Source: Amycolatopsis thermoflava N1165 (GTDB lineage: Bacteria; Actinomycetota; Actinomycetes; Mycobacteriales; Pseudonocardiaceae). From it: a stretch of 64,000 bases of DNA. The position numbers were made by a program, and so were the translations under genes. The stretch is taken from NCBI RefSeq assembly GCF_000473265.1, contig NZ_KI421511.1:5438360-5502359 (forward strand). Reading direction: 5' to 3'. The notes beneath the pieces are model-generated. The model had not been told where the DNA came from and ran no database searches. It was given only the letters and a program-made list of their open reading frames with translations. Below, one piece after another: positions 35,061-42,176 of this stretch (positions within the stretch are counted from its first letter, which is position 1; every line of letters starts with the position of its first letter).

Positions 35061-35805
35061 AAACTCCCAGCCCGTACCCTCCGTCCACTCCGAGGACCTG
35101 CCCGTTGACGTAGGCAGCGGCGTCGCTGGCGAGGAACCGCACAACACCCGCGATGTCCTGCGGCTCACCGAAGCGGCCCAGCACGGTGCGGGCGATCACC
35201 TGGTCACGAAGGCGCTCACCGGCCTCGAAAGCGGCTCCCATTCCGAGGCCGAAGAACCCGGGAGCCACGGCGTTCACGCAGATGCCATCCTTCGCCCAGT
35301 CCGCGGCAAGTGCGCGGGTCAACCCTTCGACCCCGGCTTTCGATGCAGCGTAAGCACTCAAGCCGGGGCGCGGTTGCCGCGCGATCACCGACGACGTCAG
35401 GACGAGGCGTCCTCGCCCGGAGGCCGCGAGATAGGGGTGGGCGGCGCGGGCGGTGAGGAACGGTCCCGTGAGGTTCGTCTCGAGCGTGCGGATCCAGGTC
35501 TCTGTCCGCACCTTGTGGGCTCGCCCCGATTCCAGCGCGACGCCCGCGTTGGCGACTACGGAATCGATAGTGCCGAAGTGGTCTGCCACCTTCCGGCACG
35601 CCGCTCCGAGAGCCTCCTCGTCACGGATGTCACAAGGTACAGGCAGTGCATCCGAAGGCAGCTCGCCGGCGAGTTCGGCGAGCGCCTCGATGTTCCGCGC
35701 GACCAGCCCGAGCCGCGCTCCGTGCGCAGCGAAATCACGCGCCAGTTCGGCACCGATCCCCCGGCTTGCGCCGGTGATGAAAACTACGCGGTCCTTCAGG
35801 TGCAT
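35059..35805 (-). CDS. SDR-family oxidoreductase (PtmA-like position)
   Basis: 248 residues, classical SDR. 'VFITGASRGIGAELARDFA', 'SVVANAGVALE', 'TSSVIARQPRPGLSAYAASK' (catalytic Ser, Tyr, Lys) and 'VNGQVLGVDGGYGLGV' are seen. In Campylobacter legionaminic acid clusters an SDR (PtmA) accompanies PtmE, and this gene follows a PtmE-like gene on the same strand, but the similarity is only family-level. A FabG-like ketoreductase role for the neighbouring KAS III product is an equal alternative. Its ATG lies 10 bases inside the 3' end of the KAS III gene. Confidence 0.87.
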   Translation of the reverse strand: MHLKDRVVFITGASRGIGAELARDFAAHGARLGLVARNIEALAELAGELPSDALPVPCDIRDEEALGAACRKVADHFGTIDSVVANAGVALESGRAHKVRTETWIRTLETNLTGPFLTARAAHPYLAASGRGRLVLTSSVIARQPRPGLSAYAASKAGVEGLTRALAADWAKDGICVNAVAPGFFGLGMGAAFEAGERLRDQVIARTVLGRFGEPQDIAGVVRFLASDAAAYVNGQVLGVDGGYGLGV

Positions 35806-36815
35806 GAGGGGTCCTTCCGGTGTCGCGCCGGACCATGCCAGTGCAGAGCCGCTCCTGCCCAGGTCATACCTCCGCCGAAAGCGACGAGGAGGACGGTGCT
35901 GCCCGGCGTCAACCGTCCGTTCCGCGCGGCGTCGTCGAGCGTCACCGGAACGGATGCCGCCCCTGTGTTCCCGTACTTGTCGACGGTCACGTGCATGAGA
36001 TCTCGTGGCAGTTCCAGCGACGCCGCCATCGCCTCGAGAATGACACCGTTGGCCTGGTGGGGCACGATGAGCCCGACATCGCGCAGATCGATACCTGCGG
36101 ACTCGGTGAGGCGGACGACGACCTCGGGCAGCACCTGCTCAGCCATCTTGCGCACCTCGCGTCCCTTCATCGCGAAGTAGTGCTCACCGTGATTCACCGT
36201 CTCGTGACTGGCGGGGCGGCGGCTACCGCCGGCGGGAACCTGGACGAAATCAGCGGCGGCGCCATCCGCGCCGAGCAGGCTGGCCATCAGCCCGCGGCCG
36301 TGCGGAGCTTTACCCAGCACAACGGCACCCGCACCGTCACCGAACAGAACCGCGGTCTTTCGGTCTGTGTAGTCGAGCACCCGTGAATAGGTGTCGGCCC
36401 CGATCACCAGTGCCGTGTGCGGGCCGGCGTCTGCGACCAGCATCGCGTGCGCGATCACCAGCGCGTAGACGAAGCCTGAGCACACAGCTTCGACATCGAA
36501 TGCCGCCGCCCGCCAGGCTCCGAGATTCGCTTGGACGAGGCACGCCGACGCCGGCATCGGCTGGTCGGGGGTCGACGTGGCGACGATGATGAGATCGATG
36601 TCGGCGGCGGTCAACCCGGCGTCCCGGATCGCCTCGTGTGCAGCCTGCGTCGCCAGGTCCGAAGTGGCTTCGTCCGGTGCGGCCACGCGGCGCTCACGGA
36701 TCCTCGTCCGGTCCATGATCCACTGCTCCCCGACGCCCAGCCGATCTCCCAGTTCGGCGCTCGTGAGCACTTCCCGGGGCAGGTACGAACCGGTTCCGAG
36801 GATGGCGGTATTCAT
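35796..36815 (-). CDS. Beta-ketoacyl-ACP synthase III (FabH-like)
   Basis: 339 residues from the ATG at 36815, where the fold begins ('AILGTGSYLPREVLTSAEL'). An ATG ten codons upstream (36845) is possible. The full KAS III triad is present: Cys112 in 'AVCSGFVYAL', His253 in 'VPHQANGVI' and Asn283 in 'YGNTGAASVP'. Trp32 of the CoA pocket ('GEQWIMDRTRIRERR') is also present. Cys-His-Asn indicates true Claisen condensation; acyl-transferring relatives such as CerJ use Cys-His-Asp. It would condense acyl-CoA with malonyl-ACP. It lies inside a sugar-nucleotide operon with no ACP or other fatty-acid gene nearby, so its partner and purpose are unknown. Confidence 0.9.
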   Translation of the reverse strand: MNTAILGTGSYLPREVLTSAELGDRLGVGEQWIMDRTRIRERRVAAPDEATSDLATQAAHEAIRDAGLTAADIDLIIVATSTPDQPMPASACLVQANLGAWRAAAFDVEAVCSGFVYALVIAHAMLVADAGPHTALVIGADTYSRVLDYTDRKTAVLFGDGAGAVVLGKAPHGRGLMASLLGADGAAADFVQVPAGGSRRPASHETVNHGEHYFAMKGREVRKMAEQVLPEVVVRLTESAGIDLRDVGLIVPHQANGVILEAMAASLELPRDLMHVTVDKYGNTGAASVPVTLDDAARNGRLTPGSTVLLVAFGGGMTWAGAALHWHGPARHRKDPSCT

Positions 36816-36855
36816 TTCGCGCGTTTTCCTTCCGCTGTGCTTCATCCGTGCCGCG

Positions 36856-37902
36856 TCACCGTTCGCCGCGGGCGAGGGAAAGCTCCTCCGGGCGACCGAT
36901 GTCCTGCCAGTCGCTGGCCATGTCCCACAAACCGACTCGCTCGCCCCGGTTCAGGCAGCTCTCGATCAGCTTCGTGATCGGGTAATCGCATCCCTTCGGG
37001 ATGCGCGAGAAGAGCAACGGATCGAAGACGTAGATGCCGGCGTTGACCGGCCACCGGTGCGTCGGCTTCTCGATGATCTGGACGAGGCGGTGGCCGCTCT
37101 CCTCGAGGACCCCGAACGGAACCTCGTGCTTGTACTCGGCTGTCGCCACCGTCGCGACGGCCGACTGCTGCGCATGTGCTTCGAGGATCGCCCGGACCGA
37201 GAACTGCGTGATGAGATCGCCGTTCATGACCAGCACGGGATCGACCGGCTCGTACCCGAGGTCCTCGATCAACCCGAGGGACCCACCGGTGCCGAGCGGC
37301 TGGTCAGGGTCCTCGCGCAGGTAGTCGATCGTGCACCCGAACTGCGCGCCGTCACCGAAATGTTTCTCGATCACGCTGGCCATGTAGTTGACCGACAGGA
37401 AAACGCGATCCACGCCCGATCCGACGAGGTGCAGCAGAATGCGTTCCAGAATGGGGCGCCCCGCGACCGGCAACATCGGCTTCGGCGTCGATTTCGTCAG
37501 CGCACCCAGCCTGGTTCCCTTCCCGCCGGCCATGATCACGGCCCAATTCGGGAGGCGCCGCACTCCGATCACCTTCTGGTCGGAGTGCAGGCCGACCACC
37601 CGGCCGTTCTCGTCGACGATCGGCACTTGGCGGATCCCCAGGGCCTGCATCAGGTCGACCACTTCGGCTCGACCGGACCCCGGTGTCACCTTCACCCGCG
37701 GTTCCCTGCACAGCGGCTGGACATCGTCGTCCAGCGAGGCGCCACTGAGCAACGCGCGGCGGAGGTCCTGCTCGGTGACCACGCCCAGGAGACGGTCGCC
37801 GCCGTCCACCACCGGCACGTTGTCGAGACCGTGCATGTCGATGACCGTCAAAGCGTCCCGGAGGCGGGCTCCTTGGGTGATCAGGAAATCTTGAAGACAC
37901 AT
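36856..37902 (-). CDS. CBS-domain nucleotidyltransferase (PtmE-like, GlcN-1-P guanylyltransferase type)
   Basis: 348 residues. Two N-terminal CBS domains (residues ~5-60 and ~68-118: 'VPVVDGGDRLLGVVTEQDLR' and 'VPIVDENGRVVGL') precede a nucleotidyltransferase with 'VIMAGGKGTRLGALT', 'KPMLPVAGRPIL' and 'LVMNGDLITQF'. This CBS-CBS-NTP_transferase order matches PtmE of Campylobacter, which makes GDP-GlcN/GlcNAc for legionaminic acid. Here it would supply the activated sugar to the LegB-like dehydratase in the convergent operon. The CBS pair suggests allosteric control by an adenine or other nucleotide. It is the first gene of the minus-strand operon, divergent from the regulator at 38116. Confidence 0.88.
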   Translation of the reverse strand: MCLQDFLITQGARLRDALTVIDMHGLDNVPVVDGGDRLLGVVTEQDLRRALLSGASLDDDVQPLCREPRVKVTPGSGRAEVVDLMQALGIRQVPIVDENGRVVGLHSDQKVIGVRRLPNWAVIMAGGKGTRLGALTKSTPKPMLPVAGRPILERILLHLVGSGVDRVFLSVNYMASVIEKHFGDGAQFGCTIDYLREDPDQPLGTGGSLGLIEDLGYEPVDPVLVMNGDLITQFSVRAILEAHAQQSAVATVATAEYKHEVPFGVLEESGHRLVQIIEKPTHRWPVNAGIYVFDPLLFSRIPKGCDYPITKLIESCLNRGERVGLWDMASDWQDIGRPEELSLARGER

Positions 37903-38115
37903 GGCTCACTCATTCATCAGCTTCTCGGCCAGGAACGGTGATCTCAGACTCGCCCAATCGGAAAAACCCCAACCAGGGGACGAGTTCACCCAGCGGCGGG
38001 CTCAGTGCGCCGGGGGCGCAAAACAGATGAAAGCGTGCGCGAAACGTACGGTGCGGGGGCCGGCCGCGGAGCTACGGTCGTGGCCCAATCGGCGGAACTA
38101 GGAGCCCTGAAGATC

Positions 38116-39495
38116 ATGGAAGTGGACCTGAACCAGCCCATCTCGCACCTGATCCGGGCCGCTCGGCGGGAGCGGAAGCTCAGTCAGTACACCCTGGCCC
38201 GCGAACTGGCGACCGTTTCGGGGCGGCCGACCGTCACGCGTGATCTGGTGGCCCGGTGGGAACGCGGGCACCAGATCCCGAGACTGGGCACGCGACGATG
38301 GCTGTCCGTCGTCCTGCAGGTGCCCCAGGAACGGCTCGACCAGGCGGCCGCGGCTGCCCGGCGGCGAAATCGGCTCGGGCACGCCGTCGTCACCGACAAC
38401 GCGCCCGCCTCCCCCGGGCCCGCGCGTCGCGCGCAGGGCACTCCGGCCCTCCTCCCGGTCTTCCGCTCCCGCGTGCAGGCCGGCATCCTCGCGGCCACGC
38501 TGCTGAACCCGGACCGCTCGTTCAGCCTCACCGAACTGGCCGAGCACTCCGGCAGCTCCCTCGCCTCCGTGGACAAGGAGAACAAGCTCCTCGAGAAAGC
38601 CGGCATCCTGACCAGCCGCCGCGAGGGCACGATCCGGCTGATGCGCGCGTCCGGGGACGGGCCGCTCGCGCGCCCGCTCGCCGAACTGCTTCGCCTCACC
38701 TACGGCGTCCCCCAGATCCTCGGCGAGGAATTCGGCAGCGTGCGCGGCGTGCTGCGCATCCTGGTCGGCGGCGTGTGGGCGGACCGGTTCGCCGGCCTGC
38801 CGGGCCCGGCCCCGGAGAGCATCGAACTGCTGGTGTCCCTGCAGCCCGGCGCACCGGCCGACGAGCAGGGCCTGCACACCGCCGCGCGGCGCGCCGAGCA
38901 GCGGCTCAAGCGCCCGGTGAGCTTCTCGATCGCGGCGCTCGAGCGTGGTCTGGACGGCCTGCAGATCCCGCGGCAGCGGCCGGGCCACCCGGTCGTCGAG
39001 ATCGCGCCCATCCCGCCCCGGCAGGTGCCACCGGCCTCCGGCGTCGTCCTCAACGGGCACGACGTCGTCATCCAGCTGGTGCGGGCCGGTCACCTCGACC
39101 TCGTCGGCGGGCCCGCCGCCAACGGGCAGCCGTTCCTGGACCTCGCGGCCAAGCACATCTCCTCGGCCGAGCGGCTCGCGGAGGTGTCGCCGGACTCGGC
39201 GTTCCTGCTGCTGGCCAAGGCCGCGCAGCTGATCGGCTCCGGCCTGCTCGCCCGGCAGGGGCTGCGGCCCGCGCTGTCCGCGCCGGAGCAGGCGGTCGGG
39301 ACGGCCGTGGCGGCCCAGTTCGGGCACCAGTTCTCGCAGATCGAGCTGCTCCGCCAGCGGGCGCGGGAACTGGACATGCCCACCAGCAGGGACAGCCACA
39401 TCCTGCCCTCGGAGGCCAAGACCTACCTGGGCACCGTGCGCACCCTGCTCGCGGCCGCCCGCGAGGTCGCCGGGAAGCTCGCGTTGTTCCACTGA
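38116..39495 (+). CDS. XRE-type regulator fused to winged helix and degenerate nucleotidyltransferase-like domain
   Basis: 459 residues from the ATG at 38116. A GTG at 38080 is an alternative with GGAG upstream. Residues ~8-75 are an XRE helix-turn-helix ('LSQYTLARELATVSGR', 'LVARWERGHQIP'), paralogous to the small regulator at 1502. Residues ~115-180 resemble an ArsR-type winged helix ('FSLTELAEHSGSSLASVDKE'). Residues ~195-245 resemble a minimal nucleotidyltransferase fold with the active site lost: 'LRILVGGVWADRFAG' replaces GSx10-type 'GSWAARYAG', and 'SIELLVSL' replaces the D-x-D strand. The remaining ~210 residues are helical and unassigned. It probably acts as a DNA-binding regulator or antitoxin-like protein. 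Confidence 0.78.
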   Translation: MEVDLNQPISHLIRAARRERKLSQYTLARELATVSGRPTVTRDLVARWERGHQIPRLGTRRWLSVVLQVPQERLDQAAAAARRRNRLGHAVVTDNAPASPGPARRAQGTPALLPVFRSRVQAGILAATLLNPDRSFSLTELAEHSGSSLASVDKENKLLEKAGILTSRREGTIRLMRASGDGPLARPLAELLRLTYGVPQILGEEFGSVRGVLRILVGGVWADRFAGLPGPAPESIELLVSLQPGAPADEQGLHTAARRAEQRLKRPVSFSIAALERGLDGLQIPRQRPGHPVVEIAPIPPRQVPPASGVVLNGHDVVIQLVRAGHLDLVGGPAANGQPFLDLAAKHISSAERLAEVSPDSAFLLLAKAAQLIGSGLLARQGLRPALSAPEQAVGTAVAAQFGHQFSQIELLRQRARELDMPTSRDSHILPSEAKTYLGTVRTLLAAAREVAGKLALFH

Positions 39496-39599
39496 TCGGG
39501 GTCGAAACGAAACCGATACCGGGGCGGCGAAACAAAAATGTCGGTACCCACGGCTAACCTCGCAGCAAGTGAACGACCACCTCGACGGGGAGGTGTGCG

Positions 39600-40358
39600 A
39601 TGACGGTTCTGCGTACGGTCGCGGGTGAGATCGCGAGTGTGGTGACGCACGCGGTCCGGTACCCGGCGGGCATCGGGCGGCGCTGGGCGATCCACCCGGT
39701 CCGCCGGAGCGTGCCGGTGCCGGGCCGCCCGCTGGTCGTGCTGCCCGGCCTGGCCGACAACACCGCGATCTTCACCGACCTGAAGCTCGCGCTCGACCGC
39801 TGCGGCGCAGGGCCGGTCGTCTCGTTCAGCTACAGCCTGCTGCTGCGGGACGTCCGGTCCGCGGCCGCGCGGCTGGCCGAGCAGATCGAGCAGCTGTGCG
39901 AGGTCACCGGCGCGGCGAAGCTCGACCTGGTCGGCCACAGCCTCGGCGGCCTCATCGCCCGGTACTACGTGCAGCGGCTCGGCGGGCACGAGCGGGTCGA
40001 CACGGTGGTCACCGTCGGCACGCCGCACGGCGGCACCGTCGCGGCCTGGCTGTTCTCGCCGATCCCGCTGGCGCGCCAGCTGCGGCCCGGCAGCGACCTG
40101 CTGGCCGAGCTGGACCAGCCGGCGCCGGACTGCGCGACGAAGTTCGTCGCGTTCTCCAGCGACGGCGACGAGCTGGTGCTGCCCAGCCGCCACGGCCGGA
40201 TCGAACACCCCGACCTCGACGTGCGCAACGTGGTGCTGCCCGGGGTCGGCCACCTGGCGCTCGCCGCGCACCGCCAGGTCGTGGAGGAGATCTGCGCGCT
40301 GTCCGCGCCCGTCGCCGCTCCGGACGACGACGGGGAGACACTCACCCAGTCGGCCTGA
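39600..40358 (+). CDS. Alpha/beta hydrolase (lipase/esterase)
   Basis: 252 residues. Features are 'PLVVLPGLADNTAIFTDL', the nucleophile elbow 'LVGHSLGGLIARYYV' with the catalytic Ser, then 'VVTVGTPHGGTVAAW', 'FSSDGDELVLP' (likely Asp) and 'VLPGVGHLALA' (likely His). This is the pattern of triacylglycerol-lipase-like or PGAP1-like esterases of actinomycetes. No clear signal peptide is seen, so it is probably cytosolic or weakly membrane-associated. The small downstream gene begins 12 bp after its stop. Confidence 0.88.
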   Translation: MTVLRTVAGEIASVVTHAVRYPAGIGRRWAIHPVRRSVPVPGRPLVVLPGLADNTAIFTDLKLALDRCGAGPVVSFSYSLLLRDVRSAAARLAEQIEQLCEVTGAAKLDLVGHSLGGLIARYYVQRLGGHERVDTVVTVGTPHGGTVAAWLFSPIPLARQLRPGSDLLAELDQPAPDCATKFVAFSSDGDELVLPSRHGRIEHPDLDVRNVVLPGVGHLALAAHRQVVEEICALSAPVAAPDDDGETLTQSA

Positions 40359-40369
40359 CGGGGGCGACG

Positions 40370-40630
40370 ATGGAACAACGACGAAACCTCTCCCGCCGCG
40401 CGATGGCGATGCTGCGTGCCGTGAGCGCCGGCCGCGCGGAGATGACCTGCAGCTCGGAGCCGGACCTGTTCATCGACGGCCTCCCCTGCTGCGACCAGGT
40501 CACGGCCCACCTGCTCGCGCACGCCGGGTTCGTGTGCCCGTCGCGGCCCGGCCTGCTGGGCCAGCGGGTGGGCGTGCGGCTGACCGACGCCGGCCGCGAG
40601 ATCCTCGCCGCCCCGCCCGAAGCGGCCTGA
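40370..40630 (+). CDS. Small winged-helix-like hypothetical protein
   Basis: 86 residues. The ATG at 40370 follows a GGGGGCGAC stretch and lies 12 bp after the lipase stop, so they are probably co-transcribed. The sequence ('RRAMAMLRAVSAGRAEM', 'VTAHLLAHAGFV', 'VRLTDAGREIL') resembles a compact winged helix in which 'LTDAGREIL' is the usual last strand and helix of MarR/PadR-like folds. Two cysteines occur in 'GLPCCDQV'. Function is unknown; a DNA-binding or regulatory role is inferred from shape only. Confidence 0.65.
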   Translation: MEQRRNLSRRAMAMLRAVSAGRAEMTCSSEPDLFIDGLPCCDQVTAHLLAHAGFVCPSRPGLLGQRVGVRLTDAGREILAAPPEAA

Positions 40631-40664
40631 AAAACCGCTGGCCACGGCCGACACAATCGGGGAC

Positions 40665-41336
40665 ATGACCGGACCGTGGATGCTCGACGAGCTCGCCCAT
40701 GCCGGGCCCGAACACCTCGACCCCGGCTTCGTCGCCGGTTTCGACCGCAAGCAGGGCCGGCCGGACCCCTCGGAGGACCTCGCCCTGCTGGACGGCCACA
40801 CGGTCGTCGACCTGGGGGCGGGCACCGGCCGCTTCGCCATGGCCGCCGCGAAGCGGTTCGACCGGGTGGTGGCCGTGGACGTGTCGCCGGCGATGCTCGC
40901 CGTGATCCGGTCCGCGGGGCTGCCGAACGTCGAGTGCGTGCAGGCCGGGTTCCTCACCTACGAGCACCGGGGCGAGCCGGCGGACGCGGTGTTCACGCGG
41001 CACGCGCTGCACCAGCTGCCGGACTTCTGGAAGGCGATCGCGCTGCACCGCATCGCCGGGATGCTCCGGCCGGGCGGGCTGCTCCGGCTGCGGGACCTGA
41101 TCTACGACTTCCAGCCGGGCGAGACGGAAACAGTCCTGCGGGACTGGTTCGACCAGGCGGTCACCGATCCCGAGGTCGGCTACACCCGCGACGACCTGGC
41201 CGAACACGTGCGCACCGAGCACAGCACCTTCCGGTGGCTGCTCGAGCCGATGCTGGACGCCGCCGGCTTCGAGGTCCTGGACGTGCAGTTCACCGGCCGG
41301 GTCTTCGGGGCCTACACCTGCCAGAAGCGGGTCTAG
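40665..41336 (+). CDS. SAM-dependent class I methyltransferase
   Basis: 223 residues. Motif I is 'VVDLGAGTGRFAMAAA', with 'VVAVDVSPAMLAVI' (acidic ribose-binding end) and 'ADAVFTRHALHQLPDFWKAI'. 'GMLRPGGLLRLRDL' is the post-motif III loop, as in UbiE/ubiquinone-type methyltransferases. The substrate is unknown. The gene begins 34 bp after the small winged-helix gene and ends 36 bp before tRNA-Ser. Confidence 0.85.
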   Translation: MTGPWMLDELAHAGPEHLDPGFVAGFDRKQGRPDPSEDLALLDGHTVVDLGAGTGRFAMAAAKRFDRVVAVDVSPAMLAVIRSAGLPNVECVQAGFLTYEHRGEPADAVFTRHALHQLPDFWKAIALHRIAGMLRPGGLLRLRDLIYDFQPGETETVLRDWFDQAVTDPEVGYTRDDLAEHVRTEHSTFRWLLEPMLDAAGFEVLDVQFTGRVFGAYTCQKRV

Positions 41337-41372
41337 GCGGAGCGCGCCGAGGCCTGCTGTACCCTTCTCAGC

Positions 41373-41459
41373 GGAGGATTGGCCGAGCGGCCTAAGGCGC
41401 ACGATTGGAAATCGTGTTGGGTGTAACAGCCCTCACGGGTTCGAATCCCGTATCCTCCG
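41373..41459 (+). tRNA. tRNA-Ser (GGA anticodon)
   Basis: An 87-nt class II tRNA. The acceptor stem GGAGGAT pairs with ATCCTCC (41452-41458), G is the discriminator, and CCA is not encoded. The anticodon stem CACGA/TCGTG holds loop TTGGAAA with anticodon GGA at 41407-41409, reading UCC and UCU. A long variable arm and T-loop GTTCGAATC follow, as required for serine. Confidence 0.95.
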
Positions 41460-41601
41460 CTCTTCGCACGACGCCGGGCACCCCACAGGGGCCCGGCGTT
41501 CTGCGTTCGAGGGCGCACACGGCCGTGTGAACCGGCCCCGCGCTTCACCCGGATGCACCAGTGACCAGGCTCATGCTCCGGTCCGCTCTACCGATAGTTT
41601 G

Positions 41602-41630
41602 TTGACAGGCCGCACACGCGGCCGTACTAA
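41602..41630 (+). promoter_or_regulatory. Near-consensus promoter with palindromic spacer
   Basis: TTGACA (41602-41607) and TACTAA (41625-41630) are separated by exactly 17 bases, an SigA/HrdB-type spacing. The spacer itself is a perfect inverted repeat, GGCCGC-ACAC-GCGGCC, lying between the two boxes as an operator would. Transcription would start near 41637, giving a short leader with GAGGAG at 41641 before the ATG at 41660. It drives the four-gene FtsK cassette. Confidence 0.7.
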
Positions 41631-41659
41631 CCGCTAGCTCGAGGAGAACCCGCGTCACT

Positions 41660-41920
41660 ATGGCCGGAGTGGAAGAGATCCGCGCTGGGATCGCGATGGC
41701 GAACGAGAAGTGCAACGCCAGCGTCGCAGCCCTCCAGCAGGCCGCTCAGGCACTCGAGGAGGCCCAGCAGATCCTGGGCCAGGTCACCTCGGGAAGCACG
41801 CAGCCGGAGGTGACCCAGGCGAACAGCATGCTCGCCGAGGCGTTGCAGGGCATCAGCGGTCAGCAGAACACGATCCAGGCCGCGGTGTCGTCGGCCGAGT
41901 CGTACGCCGCCCGCCTCTAG
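41660..41920 (+). CDS. Small helical protein of FtsK/SpoIIIE cassette (1)
   Basis: 86 residues, almost entirely helical and rich in Ala, Gln and Glu ('QQAAQALEEAQQILGQV', 'EALQGISGQQNTIQAAV'). It suggests a helical hairpin or coiled coil. In size and helicity it resembles ESX-type WXG100 proteins, but there is no Trp-x-Gly motif and no C-terminal secretion signal YxxxD/E. The next gene starts on the base after its stop. The constant linkage to an FtsK/SpoIIIE ATPase suggests a substrate or partner. Function is unknown. Confidence 0.75.
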   Translation: MAGVEEIRAGIAMANEKCNASVAALQQAAQALEEAQQILGQVTSGSTQPEVTQANSMLAEALQGISGQQNTIQAAVSSAESYAARL

Positions 41921-42169
41921 ATGTTCTCGCTCCCCGAACTGCAGGCGCAGCTGACCGCGTTCCGTGCGAAACTGGCCGAGGCAAGCGAACACACCAACCG
42001 TGCGGTGGAGCTGTTGGACGAAGCGCGCGAAGTGATCGTGAACGCCCATGAACAGGCCGACGCGTGGGTGCCGCCGGAACTGGCGGCGGCGGTCGACCGG
42101 CTCGGCAAGGACGCCGACCGGCTGCGCGCCGCCGACGATCTGGTGAACACCTACCTGGCCCGGCTGTAG
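41921..42169 (+). CDS. Small helical protein of FtsK/SpoIIIE cassette (2)
   Basis: 82 residues, directly abutting the preceding gene. It is again helical ('LPELQAQLTAFRAKLAEASE', 'HTNRAVELLDEAREVIV', 'VDRLGKDADRLRAAD'). The ends of the two proteins are similar in style ('AARL' and 'LARL'), so they may be diverged paralogues forming a heterodimer, as EsxA/EsxB-type proteins do, though no WXG motif is present. The stop lies 7 bp before the ATPase gene. Confidence 0.75.
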   Translation: MFSLPELQAQLTAFRAKLAEASEHTNRAVELLDEAREVIVNAHEQADAWVPPELAAAVDRLGKDADRLRAADDLVNTYLARL

Positions 42170-42176
42170 GCGCGCC

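Noticed and set aside
41373-41459. tRNA-Ser as an integration (att) site for the FtsK cassette
   Set aside because: No duplicated tRNA 3' end, integrase or excisionase was seen nearby.
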